64,000 nt of DNA from Paratractidigestivibacter sp003150175. GTDB taxonomy: Bacteria > Actinomycetota > Coriobacteriia > Coriobacteriales > Atopobiaceae. The position numbers were made by a program, and so were the translations under genes. The stretch lies in the NCBI RefSeq assembly GCF_964283195.1, contig NZ_CAXYLH010000002.1; one strand, given 5' to 3'. Shown here one piece after another: positions 1-8,101 of this stretch; within the stretch, counting starts at the first letter, position 1, and every line of letters starts with the position of its first letter. Below the pieces are notes generated by a model. It made no database searches and was not told where the DNA came from. It saw only the letters and a program-made list of their open reading frames with translations.

Positions 1-60
1 AGGCGAGGCTCATGTCGGCCGCGGGCTAGCCGCGGCCGGCGGCGGTTGCGAATTTACACA

Positions 61-146
61 CCGATTTGGACTTGACCCGGAAACCCGGACCGTCGGTACC
101 GACACTCCCGGATTCCCGTGCACGATTACCGACGGTCTCGGTTTTT
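61..146 (+). terminator. Terminator-like repeat, copy 1
   Basis: An inverted repeat pairs GACCGTCGGTA (88-98) with TACCGACGGTC (127-137), followed by a run of five T (142-146). It also contains the perfect palindrome GTCGGTACCGAC (92-103). The same arrangement recurs at 3110-3261 after another plus-strand gene, so it is probably the terminator of a plus-strand gene lying left of the window. The rest of 1-253 shows no gene. Confidence 0.55.
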
Positions 147-253
147 CGTGCAGCTGAATCCGCTGCGGCACTGCTTCTTTGTGCGATGACTTTACTGATG
201 GCCCCGCAGGCCCCAGCGCCGGGCCTCAGCCGCGAACCCCAGCCTCGAGCCGC

Positions 254-1180
254 CTACCTCGCCGTGCGCATGACTAGGAACCTGGTCGAGGACCCCAGCA
301 GGATCTGGTCGGCGTTCTGGATGGCGACGGGGCGGTCCGGCTCCACGCGGATCGGCTTCCTCCCCTGCGCGGGCGACCCACCGGGGACGACCCAGGTCCC
401 GTTGGTGGAGCCGAGGTCCTCGAGAAGCCACTGCCCGTCCACGAGCCGCACGCGCGCGTGTCGGCGCGATACGTCCGGCCCCACGTCGGCTATAGAGTCG
501 CCATCGCAGGGGATTGACCCGATGACGGTGCCCTCGGGCCCTCGCGAGACCTCGTAGATCGGCGGCTTCGCGCAGCTGCCGACGGCGCGAAGAAGGCCGA
601 GCCCCTCGGGCGCGGGACTCTCCGCGCGCTTCTTTCCCTTGACGATCGAGGGCGGGGGAGTGCGGACGCTCGCTCCCAACCTGCGATCGGCGTAGCCCCG
701 GGCTTCCGAGGCCGCGAGCGCCGGGTCAGCAGTGACGCCGGCGGCGATGAACAAAAGGACCGGGAGCGTTGCCCGGCTGCGGCTGTCCAGCTCGCCGGCG
801 CCGGCAACCCGGGCACAGGCGTTGCGGTACACGAGGGCGTCGCGCCCGCACGCAGAGAGGCTCTCCTCCATGCGCGCGGCGCCCGGCCCTGCGAAATGCT
901 CGCAGATGAGGCCCCAGGCACCCTCGCCGAGGCGCTTGGCCATACGCGCGGCAAGGGCCTCGGCGGCGCCTCCGAGGTCGGCGTGGGCGGGGGCGTTCCC
1001 AGCGGAGGCGTGGACCACGCGGCGCGAGAGGAACGTCTTGTCCGCTATGCGGGCGCCGAGCGTGGACTCGCCAGACGCGGCGCCCGCGTCGACGATGACG
1101 GCAGCGGCGTCTCGGTAGGGGATGCCGCCGAAGTCCCTGAGGACCCGGTACATTGCGTATGACGGCGATTCGGTGTCCAT
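254..1180 (-). CDS. FHA-domain protein
   Basis: The protein has 308 residues. The C-terminal third is a forkhead-associated domain, which binds phosphothreonine: GSIP near 221, SRRH at 238-241, LEDLGSTNGT around 253-262. These match the conserved Gly, Ser-Arg-x-His and Asn-Gly FHA residues. The first 170 residues match no family I recognise. They are Ala-rich and soluble-looking, and include a short hydrophobic stretch at 139-150. A basic Pro-rich linker (175-192) separates the halves. The gene diverges from the zinc-ribbon gene at 1516 across about 335 bp. Ser/Thr kinase signalling is the usual partner of FHA domains, but no kinase gene lies in this window. Confidence 0.8.
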   Translation of the reverse strand: MDTESPSYAMYRVLRDFGGIPYRDAAAVIVDAGAASGESTLGARIADKTFLSRRVVHASAGNAPAHADLGGAAEALAARMAKRLGEGAWGLICEHFAGPGAARMEESLSACGRDALVYRNACARVAGAGELDSRSRATLPVLLFIAAGVTADPALAASEARGYADRRLGASVRTPPPSIVKGKKRAESPAPEGLGLLRAVGSCAKPPIYEVSRGPEGTVIGSIPCDGDSIADVGPDVSRRHARVRLVDGQWLLEDLGSTNGTWVVPGGSPAQGRKPIRVEPDRPVAIQNADQILLGSSTRFLVMRTAR

Positions 1181-1261
1181 GGGCGGTCTTTCGGTCGGAT
1201 CTGTTGGTGCCGCGGCATCCCGCGGGAGGTCTGATTAACCATAGCCGCGCGCTGCCCGGTA

Positions 1262-1462
1262 AAGTTGCACAACAATTATTTACCCAGACCGCGCTGTGCC
1301 CGGGCCGCGTCTGACTTCGGCCATCCCGGGCGTCTGTCCCGAAGGTTGCCTTCCCCGAAGGCAGCCTGTCCCGAAGGCGGCCTGCCCAAAATAGCGCCCC
1401 CCAAGCGTCGGCCTCTGTGTCCAGCCCTCCGCCGGTCGGAGCGTTCACAAGTTGCGCAACAA
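1262..1462. promoter_or_regulatory. Divergent intergenic region with a repeated palindromic motif
   Basis: The motif AAGTTGCRCAACAA occurs twice between the divergent genes, at 1262-1275 (R=A) and 1449-1462 (R=G). Its core GTTGCGCAAC is a perfect 10-bp palindrome in the second copy. One copy lies near each gene start, which would suit a shared operator. Between them, 1335-1382 holds three tandem copies of a degenerate 16-mer around CCCGAAGG. No clear sigma-70 promoter was seen. Confidence 0.4.
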
Positions 1463-1515
1463 CCTGCGTGCGGCCACGCGTATGCTGGCCCAGAACAGCC
1501 AAGCAAGGAGGAAAG

Positions 1516-3077
1516 ATGTACTGCAACAACTGCGGCGCCGAGCTGGACGGCGACGCGCTCTTTTGCACCCAGTGCGGCGCCCCCGTTGATCGAGGCGGGC
1601 AAGAAGTCTCGGCCGCGGAGCCGGCGCCCGCGACGGAGGAGACCCTCGCCACGGGGACTGTCCCGGCCCCGCAGACGACCCCGGCCCCGCAGCCCGCTCC
1701 CTCCACGCAACTGGCGCACGCCGCGGGGGAGCCGTCGCCGGCAGGCAAACGGCCCCGCACCGCAAAGAAGGTTGCCATGGCGGCAGCCCTCAGTGTCCTT
1801 CTCGCCGCCGGCGGGGGCGCGGGCTATTACTTCGGCGTCTACGCCCCGAGCAGCGCGCCGCCGCTGAGCAAGAGGCCTGGGACACCGCCCACTCGAGCCA
1901 CGCGCTCAAGGTTTGCGTCATGTCCACCGGCTGGGACACCTCCTCGGGCGCCTCGAAGCTGCCGGTCCACGTGACCGGCACCGACCTTGACGGCAATGAC
2001 GTCGACGAGGTCGCCTACGTGGACTCCGCGGGCGACGGGATCTCGCTCGTCCAGGGCGACTACACGCTGAGCGTCGCGGCTTCGCCCCTCGGCAGCGAGG
2101 GGGACGTCTGGGGCGTCTCGCAGGGGACGATTCAGGTCACGGTCGGTGACGCGCTCGGCAAGGACGAGCCGGTCGATGTGAGCGGGGACGCGCAGATCCC
2201 GCTTGGCGACCCTCTCGACGCCGCGGACGTGACCGACGACCAGATTGCGGCGGCGCGCGACTACGCAAAGAAGGGCGGTAGCGAGACCCCGGACGCGGCC
2301 GACGCCCTCGCGAACACTGCGACCACGCGCCGCGACGACGCCGCCCAGAAGCGCCGCGCAGAGGCCCTCGAGGCGACGCTCGCGTCGCTGCACTCGGTCT
2401 CCATGCCGGTGAGCTACTGCGACCCCGGCGCTTCTCCCCAGGTCCCGTACGGCTACCCCGCGGCGGACATCAAGGCGACGTGGAAGTATCCCGCCGTCGA
2501 CGGCACGGACGACGCGTCCGGCGCCTTCAACTCGGCGAAGAAGGGAGCCGCAGAGAAGCTCCTCTCCGAGAGCGCCTCCGTGACGCAGGACAACGGGAAT
2601 CAAATGACCACCGAGTACAGCGCCACGGGGACGGCCGTCGGCGGGAGCATCGTGGGCGTGCGGACCGCGCGGCTCTCGCACCAGACGACGACGCGCGGGT
2701 TTTGGCGCATCACGGGCGAGTTCTGGGACCTCTCCTGCGGAAAGAAAGCTAGCTTCTCGGACGTTTGCCAGGGCGTCTACGGGAAGTCGCGCGGCGAGGT
2801 CTCCGCGCTCGCCGCGCAGGCGATCGCCAAGTGCGTGAATGCTCCCGACTCCAAGGGCTCGTTCCCGGATCAGCTGACCTCCGACAACCTAAGCGAGACT
2901 GTCTCCGACGACTCGCGCTACTACGGGACCCCGGACGGGCTGGTGATCGCCATTTGGGCGGGCGAGTACGGCTGCATGGCCTGGGACGCGCACGAGATCG
3001 TCGTTATACCCGCCGCCGGGAGCTCGCATGCGGCCGGCGACGACGTGACCGCCATCTCGTACAGCCCTTATTCGTAG
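1516..3077 (+). pseudogene. Zinc-ribbon membrane protein with DUF3298-like C-terminus, frameshifted
   Basis: ATG 1516 follows a good AAGGAGG site. The product begins with a zinc ribbon (MYCNNCG, then FCTQCG), a Pro/Ala-rich linker and one transmembrane helix ending YYFGVYA. The frame then becomes nonsense and stops at 1974. The reading resumes one frame back as EQRAAEQEAWDTAHSS and runs to 3077. Restoring one C in the CCCC run at 1844-1847 joins both halves into about 520 residues. The extracellular part ends in a region resembling DUF3298/RsiV C-termini (YGTPDGLVIAIW); that family call is inference. It could be a sequencing deletion, a true pseudogene, or reinitiation at ATG 1920, which has only a weak ribosome site. 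Confidence 0.7.
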
Positions 3078-3109
3078 GGGGCGGTGGCTCTTCCCGTACG
3101 GGAATCGGG

Positions 3110-3261
3110 GACCGTCGGTAGCCTCTTCACCGTAAACCCGGACCGTCGGTACCGACCCTCCCGGATTCCCATGCAAAGAAGGGCACTTCTCGCCGGAATC
3201 CGCGACCATCGGTACCGACCCTCCCGGATTCCCGCGCGCGTTTACCGACGGTCTCGCTTTT
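3110..3261 (+). terminator. Terminator-like repeat, copy 2, internally duplicated
   Basis: GACCGTCGGTA occurs at 3110-3120 and 3141-3151, with a variant at 3204-3214. The partner TACCGACGGTC lies at 3243-3253 and is followed by five T. The block GGTACCGACCCTCCCGG is present twice, at 3149 and 3211. The layout matches copy 1 at 61-146. It sits just downstream of the zinc-ribbon gene and probably ends its transcript. Confidence 0.6.
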
Positions 3262-3344
3262 TAGCGAGCGGCAATTCATCTGATCGCCGCCAGAGGGGAT
3301 CTGCTGACGACGCCTGCCCTCGCGCCCATCGAAGCTCGCTCACC

Positions 3345-3391
3345 GTAAAAAACAGGCACGGGCCCGGCGCATTCCGCCCGGCCCGTGCCTG
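3345..3391 (-). terminator. Intrinsic terminator of the FmdB-type gene
   Basis: A GC-rich hairpin has arms CAGGCACGGGCC and its complement (3353-3391). On the minus strand it is followed by six T. Confidence 0.85.
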
Positions 3392-3430
3392 CGCTTCTTT
3401 GCAGGTGATTTTTGCCCTGCGCTTCTTGCC

Positions 3431-3667
3431 CTACGCGTTCGGGCAGCCCTCGCAGCAGCCGCCGCTGGTGGCCTCGGTGCAGCTCGAGCCTCCGCGCTGG
3501 TCGGTGTTGTAGAAGCCCGACCCCTTGAAGACGATGCCGCTCGCGCCAAAGACCTGCTCGGCCTCGCCGCCGCATTTGGGGCATTTGACCTCGGGCTTCT
3601 CGCCCATCGCGTGCTCGACCTCAAAGACGTCGCCGCATGCGGCGCAGCGATAGTCGTAACGTGCCAT
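3431..3667 (-). CDS. FmdB family zinc-ribbon protein
   Basis: The protein has 78 residues and opens MARYDYRCAACG with a second CPKCGG pair, the four-cysteine zinc ribbon of the FmdB/CxxC_CXXC_SSSS family. A Gly/Ser/Cys-rich tail ends CCEGCPNA. Family members are small regulatory-type proteins with poorly defined roles. GGAGG lies upstream of the ATG, and ACTGTA at 3711-3716 (TACAGT on the minus strand) is a plausible -10 element. The gene has its own terminator and diverges from the HAD/thiamine gene, so it is probably monocistronic. Confidence 0.9.
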   Translation of the reverse strand: MARYDYRCAACGDVFEVEHAMGEKPEVKCPKCGGEAEQVFGASGIVFKGSGFYNTDQRGGSSCTEATSGGCCEGCPNA

Positions 3668-3710
3668 GTTCCAGGGACCTCCGTGCTGACTCGTGTTTTT
3701 TGCAACGGAT

Positions 3711-3716
3711 ACTGTA
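3711..3716 (-). promoter_or_regulatory. Candidate -10 element for the FmdB-type gene
   Basis: On the minus strand the hexamer is TACAGT, placed about 45 nt before the start codon. The -35 region is not convincing. Confidence 0.35.
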
Positions 3717-3809
3717 CCCGAAAACCGCGCGCCCGCGCCGCGCTGCGATAATTAGTCGCACTTACGACACACGTGGCCGCGCCTCGGCGCGCGGCGGGGG
3801 AGAGAAGCG

Positions 3810-5195
3810 ATGGACATCCTGGGGGCGATCTTCGATGTCGACGGCACTATCGTCGACTCGATGGGAATGTGGGCCGCGACGACCGAGTGGGTGTTCACGC
3901 ATTACGGCGCCGCGATGCCGGATGGGTTCTTCGAGCGCGTCGAGCCCCTCTCGCTCAAGGAGATGTGCCGGATCGACCACGAGGAGTTCGGCTTCGGCGA
4001 CTCGGCCGACGACGTCTACGAGGCGGTCTGCGCCCATGTGCGTGACTGCTACGCGCACGAGATCCAGATGTTTCCCGGCGCGCGCGAGCTCCTCGAGGAG
4101 CTCGCGGCCGCGGGCATCCCCATGGTCGTGGCGAGCTCGACGCCCGTGCGCGAGTTCACGGTCGCGCTCGAGGCGCACGGGCTTTCCGGCTTTTTCCGCG
4201 ACACGGTCTCGACCGAGGACGTCGGCGGGCGCGACAAGGAGTTCCCCGACGTCTACCTCGAGGCGTGCCGCCGGCTCGGGCTCGATGCCGACGACCCCGA
4301 GCAGCGCGCCGGTGTGTGGGTCTTCGAGGACGCGCCCTTCGGCGTCCAGACCTCGCACAAGGCGGGTTTCCGCGTGGTTGGCCTGATGAACGACCACGAC
4401 GGCCGCCGGGAGGAGGACGTGCGCCCCTACTGCGACGTCTACGTCCACGGCTACGCTGAGCTGAGCCTCGCGCTGCTACGCGACTACGAGGCCCCCGCCG
4501 CGCCCGCGAGGGCGGCCGACGTCCGCGCCGCCGAGCCGCTTCAGGTCCTCGTCGTCGACGGCTCGCCCGAGGCGAGCTCGCCCGATCTCGTGCGCGCGCT
4601 GGCCGATGAGGCCGACTACGTGGTCGCGGTCGACCGCGGGGCCGAGGCGCTCCTGGCGGCCGAGGCTGCGCCGGACGTCTTTGTGGGGGACGCCGACTCC
4701 GTGAGCGCGCAGGCGGCCGCCTGGGCCCGTGCCCACGCGCGCACGGACATCCGCTTTCCCGCCGAGAAGTACGCGACCGACCTCGCGCTCGGCCTCGACT
4801 GCGCCGCCCACGAGGCCTCGCGGCGGGGGCGCCCTCTGACGATAACCCTTACCTGCGCATCGGGCGGCCGTCCCGACCACTTCCTGGCGGTCGTCGGCCT
4901 GCTGTCCTCGGCGCCAGCCGCGAGCGCGCACATGGTCGAGGACGGCTTCGAGCTGCGCATCCTTCGTCCGGAGGGGGAGGCCGCCTGGCAGATGGGGGAG
5001 GACGCCGTCGGGCGCACCTTCTCGGCGGTGGCCGTGGCGCCGGGGACGCGCATCGACCTTTGCGGCATGCAGTGGCCGCTCGAGAACAAGCTGATGGGGC
5101 TTCTCGACGACCTCGGCATCTCCAACGTCGTCGTAGCGGCGGGCGCCCGCGCGACCTGCCACGCCGGCGCCCTCGCGGCGTTCCTCATCAGGTAG
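3810..5195 (+). CDS. HAD hydrolase fused to thiamine pyrophosphokinase
   Basis: The protein has 461 residues. Residues 1-225 form a HAD-superfamily phosphatase: FDVDGT at 8-13 with nucleophile Asp9, motif II SST around 109-111, and motif IV VFEDAPFG at 171-178. Residues 243-461 form thiamine pyrophosphokinase, which makes thiamine diphosphate from thiamine and ATP: GDADS at 293-297, EKYATDLALG at 319-328, GGRPDH at 352-357. A short Ala-rich linker (229-242) joins them. Both halves keep their signature residues, so both are probably active. The HAD half most resembles beta-phosphoglucomutase-type phosphatases; a thiamine-phosphate phosphatase role is inference from the fusion. A purine-rich GGGGGAGAG site precedes the ATG. 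Confidence 0.87.
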   Translation: MDILGAIFDVDGTIVDSMGMWAATTEWVFTHYGAAMPDGFFERVEPLSLKEMCRIDHEEFGFGDSADDVYEAVCAHVRDCYAHEIQMFPGARELLEELAAAGIPMVVASSTPVREFTVALEAHGLSGFFRDTVSTEDVGGRDKEFPDVYLEACRRLGLDADDPEQRAGVWVFEDAPFGVQTSHKAGFRVVGLMNDHDGRREEDVRPYCDVYVHGYAELSLALLRDYEAPAAPARAADVRAAEPLQVLVVDGSPEASSPDLVRALADEADYVVAVDRGAEALLAAEAAPDVFVGDADSVSAQAAAWARAHARTDIRFPAEKYATDLALGLDCAAHEASRRGRPLTITLTCASGGRPDHFLAVVGLLSSAPAASAHMVEDGFELRILRPEGEAAWQMGEDAVGRTFSAVAVAPGTRIDLCGMQWPLENKLMGLLDDLGISNVVVAAGARATCHAGALAAFLIR

Positions 5196-5689
5196 GCGCC
5201 GCAAGTAGGTGCCGCAACCCCGCGGCGTCGCCCTTCTCTGCGGACGATCACACCAGAACGGACTACATGAGGGGCAAATACGGCCTTCCATATGGTCCAT
5301 CCGGGTGCGAACGTCGGAAAGAAGGATGCTTGGGAGAAGCGCTGTCGAGAGAAACGCCCCCCGCGAGAAGCGCCGTCCGCAAGAAGCGGTCCAGGCGGGC
5401 AATGCTCCGGGAGGGCACCGCTCCCGTCCGCACCGAGTTTTGCGAAGAATCTGTCGCACCCGTGGCGTTTGCCGCGCCGCGCACTCGCTCCGGCGCCGCT
5501 CGCGCTACAATACCGACCCGAGCGACACGACAAACGCACCAACCCACACGACTCCTGCTCCAAGCCGTGACAAAAACTGCACAATCAACCTGTGTTTCTC
5601 GTATGCAGGCCGCGCGGCCTGTGTTATATTCATACGGCTTTGTGAAATGCGGGCGCAGCTGTGCGCCGCGCCCCCGAGGAGGTCTAACC
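5196..5689. other. Intergenic region before rpmB
   Basis: I see no convincing gene in these 494 bp: the open frames lack ribosome sites and family resemblance. A perfect 16-bp palindrome CAGGCCGCGCGGCCTG at 5606-5621 lies just upstream of TATATT (5625-5630), the likely -10 element of rpmB. That position would suit a repressor or activator site, or the palindrome may simply be GC-rich chance. Confidence 0.4.
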
Positions 5690-5878
5690 ATGTCGAAGGT
5701 TTGTGAGTTCTGCGGTAAGCACCCGGTTGCTGGTCACACCATCAGCCACTCTCACCGCGTCGTCAACCGTACGTTCAAGCCGAACATCCAGCGCGTCACC
5801 GTCGTCGTCGACGGCCACAAGCGCAAGGCCAACGTCTGCACCCGTTGCCTCAAGTCCGGCAAGATCGCCCGCAGCTAA
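5690..5878 (+). CDS. rpmB: Ribosomal protein L28
   Basis: The 62-residue protein opens MSKVCEFCGKHPVAGHTISHSHR and carries a second CTRC pair, so it is the zinc-binding (C+) form of L28. It binds 23S rRNA in the large subunit. GAGGAGG lies before ATG 5690. A strong terminator follows at 5906. Its position ahead of the yloU-fakA pair is the same as in Bacillus and other Firmicutes. Confidence 0.97.
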   Translation: MSKVCEFCGKHPVAGHTISHSHRVVNRTFKPNIQRVTVVVDGHKRKANVCTRCLKSGKIARS

Positions 5879-5905
5879 GGCGCCATCTCTCCTAGAGAAT
5901 CCATG

Positions 5906-5934
5906 GGAGGCCGCATCGTCGGCCTCCTTTTTTA
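5906..5934 (+). terminator. rpmB terminator
   Basis: GGAGGCCG and CGGCCTCC form a hairpin followed by six T. Confidence 0.92.
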
Positions 5935-5954
5935 TGTAGCTCCCCCGTGTGCGC

Positions 5955-5960
5955 TATAAT
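5955..5960 (+). promoter_or_regulatory. Consensus -10 element for the Asp23/Gls24-fakA operon
   Basis: A perfect TATAAT lies 56 nt before the start of the Asp23/Gls24 gene and after the rpmB terminator. The -35 region (TTTATG, spacing 18) is weak. Confidence 0.6.
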
Positions 5961-6015
5961 TCCTTAGTCTATGCGCAACTACTATCCACGGAGCACTTCC
6001 GCGAGAGGAGACCTC

Positions 6016-6363
6016 ATGTCTGGTGCAATTCCGGGAACGCTCAAGGTGTCCAACGACGTCATCGCCGACCTTGCCGGCTATGCTGCCCTCGAGTGCTACG
6101 GCGTCGTGGGCATGGCCGAGATCGACGGCCAGACCGGCGTCGTCCGCCTGCTTCCGTCCTACCGCCTCCGCAAGGGCATCGACGTGTCCGCCGCCGACGG
6201 CAAGGTCAAGCTCGACCTTCACGTCATCGTCGAGCAGGGCGTGAACATGTCTTCCGTCGTGAGCAACCTCACGAGCTCCGTCCGCTTCATCCTGAAGCAG
6301 ATCGCCGAGCTCGCCGACGTGGACGTCAAGGTCCACATCGAGGGCCTTCGCGTCGCGCGCTAG
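6016..6363 (+). CDS. Asp23/Gls24 family protein (YloU-like)
   Basis: The protein has 115 residues and belongs to the Asp23/Gls24 (DUF322) family linked to envelope stress and, in B. subtilis, found as YloU next to YloV. Typical features are the opening GTLKVSNDVIADLAGYAALE and the later VVEQGVNMSSVVSNL-like helix segment. I chose ATG 6016 because GAGAGGAG sits just upstream; an in-frame ATG at 5971 overlaps the promoter zone. It ends 46 bp before fakA and is probably cotranscribed with it. Confidence 0.92.
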   Translation: MSGAIPGTLKVSNDVIADLAGYAALECYGVVGMAEIDGQTGVVRLLPSYRLRKGIDVSAADGKVKLDLHVIVEQGVNMSSVVSNLTSSVRFILKQIAELADVDVKVHIEGLRVAR

Positions 6364-6409
6364 CCCCGCGCCGAGACTGACCGATTCAACGAACCGAGGT
6401 TTCCAAAAG

Positions 6410-8083
6410 ATGATCGCCAACGTCATCCGCACCTGCTTCCCCGTGGCCGCAAAGGCCCTGGCCGACAAGGCCGAGGACGTCAACAAGCTCAACGTCTTCC
6501 CCGTGCCCGACGGCGACACCGGCACGAACATGTCGCTCACCCTGGGCACCGTCGTCAAGGAGGTCCAGGCGCTGCCCGCCGACGCCTCCATGGAACAGAT
6601 CGCCAAGGCCATCACGCACGGCTCCCTCATGGGCGCCCGCGGCAACTCCGGCGTCATCACCTCGCAGATCCTTCGCGGCATCGCCGAGGGCCTCTGCGAG
6701 GCGAAGAACCAGGAGGACCCGACGCCCGCCGACATCGCCCGCGCGTGGCGCCGCGGCGTGAAGGTCGCCTTCAAGGCGGTCCGCAAGCCCGTCGAGGGCA
6801 CCATCCTCACCGTCCTGCGCGACATCTCGACGAAGGCCGACAAGCTCGAGAAGACCAAGATCACCACGCTCGAGATGCTCGACGCCCTCGTGGTCGAGGC
6901 CTACGAGTCCGTGGCCCGCACCCCCGACCTGCTGCCCGTCCTCAAGGAGAACGGCGTCGTCGACTCGGGCGCGTACGGCTTCGCGACCTTCCTCGAGGCC
7001 TTCGTCAACGCCGTCGAGGGCAAGGCCGGCGAGCTCTCCGACTTCGACCCGACCGTCGCCACCGACGGCGCCAAGGCCGACGTCAGCTCCAAGGTCCAGA
7101 TCGAGCTCAACGACGACTGGGAGGGCTCTGAGTTCCGCTACTGCAACGAGTTCCTCTTCCACGCCGAGAAGCCCTTCGACCCCGACGAGGCGCTGACCTA
7201 CCTCGCGACCCTCGGCGACTGCGAGCTCGTCGTCGGCTCCTACCCCGACTACAAGGTCCACGTGCACTCCAACGAGCCGAACAAGGTCCTCGAGTACATG
7301 CTCAGCTTCGGCCAGATCTTCGAGGTCTTCATCCACAACATGGACCTCGAGGCCGCCGACCGCACTGCCAAGATCGCCGAGGACCAGAAGGCCGCCGAGG
7401 CCAAGAAGGCCCACAAGAAGCCCCTCGGCTTCGTCGCCGTGGCCGCCGGCTCCGGCCAGGAGTCCATCCTGAAGTCCCTCGGCGTCGACGTCGTCGTGTC
7501 CGGCGGGCAGACCATGAACCCCTCCACGGCCGACATCCTCGACGCCATCGAGGCCGCCAACGCCGAGAACGTCATCGTCCTGCCCGACAACGGCAACATC
7601 CGCATGGCCTCCGAGGCGGCCGCCTCCGCATGTGAGGACGCGAAGGTCGCCGTCGTCCCGACCAAGACCGTGCTGCAGGCCTTCAGCGCCATGTTCGCCG
7701 TCGACCCCGATGGCAGCCTCGAGGACAACGCCGAGGCCATGAAGGAGGCCATTGCCGAGGTCCGCGGCGGCGAGGTCACCACCGCCGTCCGCGACTCCTC
7801 CGCGGCCAACGGCGAGCCCATCCACGACGGCGACATTATGGGCATCGAGGACGACTCCATCGAGGTCGTCGGCCACGACGTCAAGCAGGTCACGCTCGAC
7901 CTCATCAACAAGATGCAGGCCGAGGAGGAGGGCGACTCCCTCACCATCCTCGCCGGCTCCGACATGGCAGACGACGCCTTCGAGGACCTCGTCGACGCCA
8001 TCGAGGCCGCCCAGCCCGACCTCGAGGTCGACGCCCACCGCGGTGAGCAGCCGCTCTACCCGGTGGTCTTCGCCATCGAGTAA
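6410..8083 (+). CDS. fakA: Fatty acid kinase catalytic subunit (DhaL/DegV-type, YloV family)
   Basis: The protein has 557 residues, the usual length of FakA/YloV. The N-terminal DhaL (DAK2) ATP-binding domain shows LNVFPVPDGDTGTNM at 29-43, with the Asp cluster that binds magnesium, and GARGNSGVI further on. The middle and C-terminal YloV domains follow. In Firmicutes FakA phosphorylates fatty acids held by DegV-type FakB proteins, giving acyl phosphate for PlsY or PlsX. plsX and acpP lie downstream in this block, but no fakB is in the window. Function is by family. Confidence 0.9.
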   Translation: MIANVIRTCFPVAAKALADKAEDVNKLNVFPVPDGDTGTNMSLTLGTVVKEVQALPADASMEQIAKAITHGSLMGARGNSGVITSQILRGIAEGLCEAKNQEDPTPADIARAWRRGVKVAFKAVRKPVEGTILTVLRDISTKADKLEKTKITTLEMLDALVVEAYESVARTPDLLPVLKENGVVDSGAYGFATFLEAFVNAVEGKAGELSDFDPTVATDGAKADVSSKVQIELNDDWEGSEFRYCNEFLFHAEKPFDPDEALTYLATLGDCELVVGSYPDYKVHVHSNEPNKVLEYMLSFGQIFEVFIHNMDLEAADRTAKIAEDQKAAEAKKAHKKPLGFVAVAAGSGQESILKSLGVDVVVSGGQTMNPSTADILDAIEAANAENVIVLPDNGNIRMASEAAASACEDAKVAVVPTKTVLQAFSAMFAVDPDGSLEDNAEAMKEAIAEVRGGEVTTAVRDSSAANGEPIHDGDIMGIEDDSIEVVGHDVKQVTLDLINKMQAEEEGDSLTILAGSDMADDAFEDLVDAIEAAQPDLEVDAHRGEQPLYPVVFAIE

Positions 8084-8101
8084 GCCCGGAGCACGCGACC
8101 C

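Noticed and set aside
1335..1382. Three tandem 16-bp units considered as a CRISPR array
   Set aside because: Units are contiguous and degenerate, with no spacers and no cas genes nearby.
1840..1865. Programmed -1 ribosomal frameshift in the zinc-ribbon gene
   Set aside because: The CCCC run lacks a standard slippery heptamer and I saw no clear downstream structure. A one-base deletion is the simpler reading.
5209..5706. Plus-strand frame of 165 codons between the HAD/thiamine gene and rpmB
   Set aside because: It overlaps rpmB in another frame and has no family resemblance or ribosome site.
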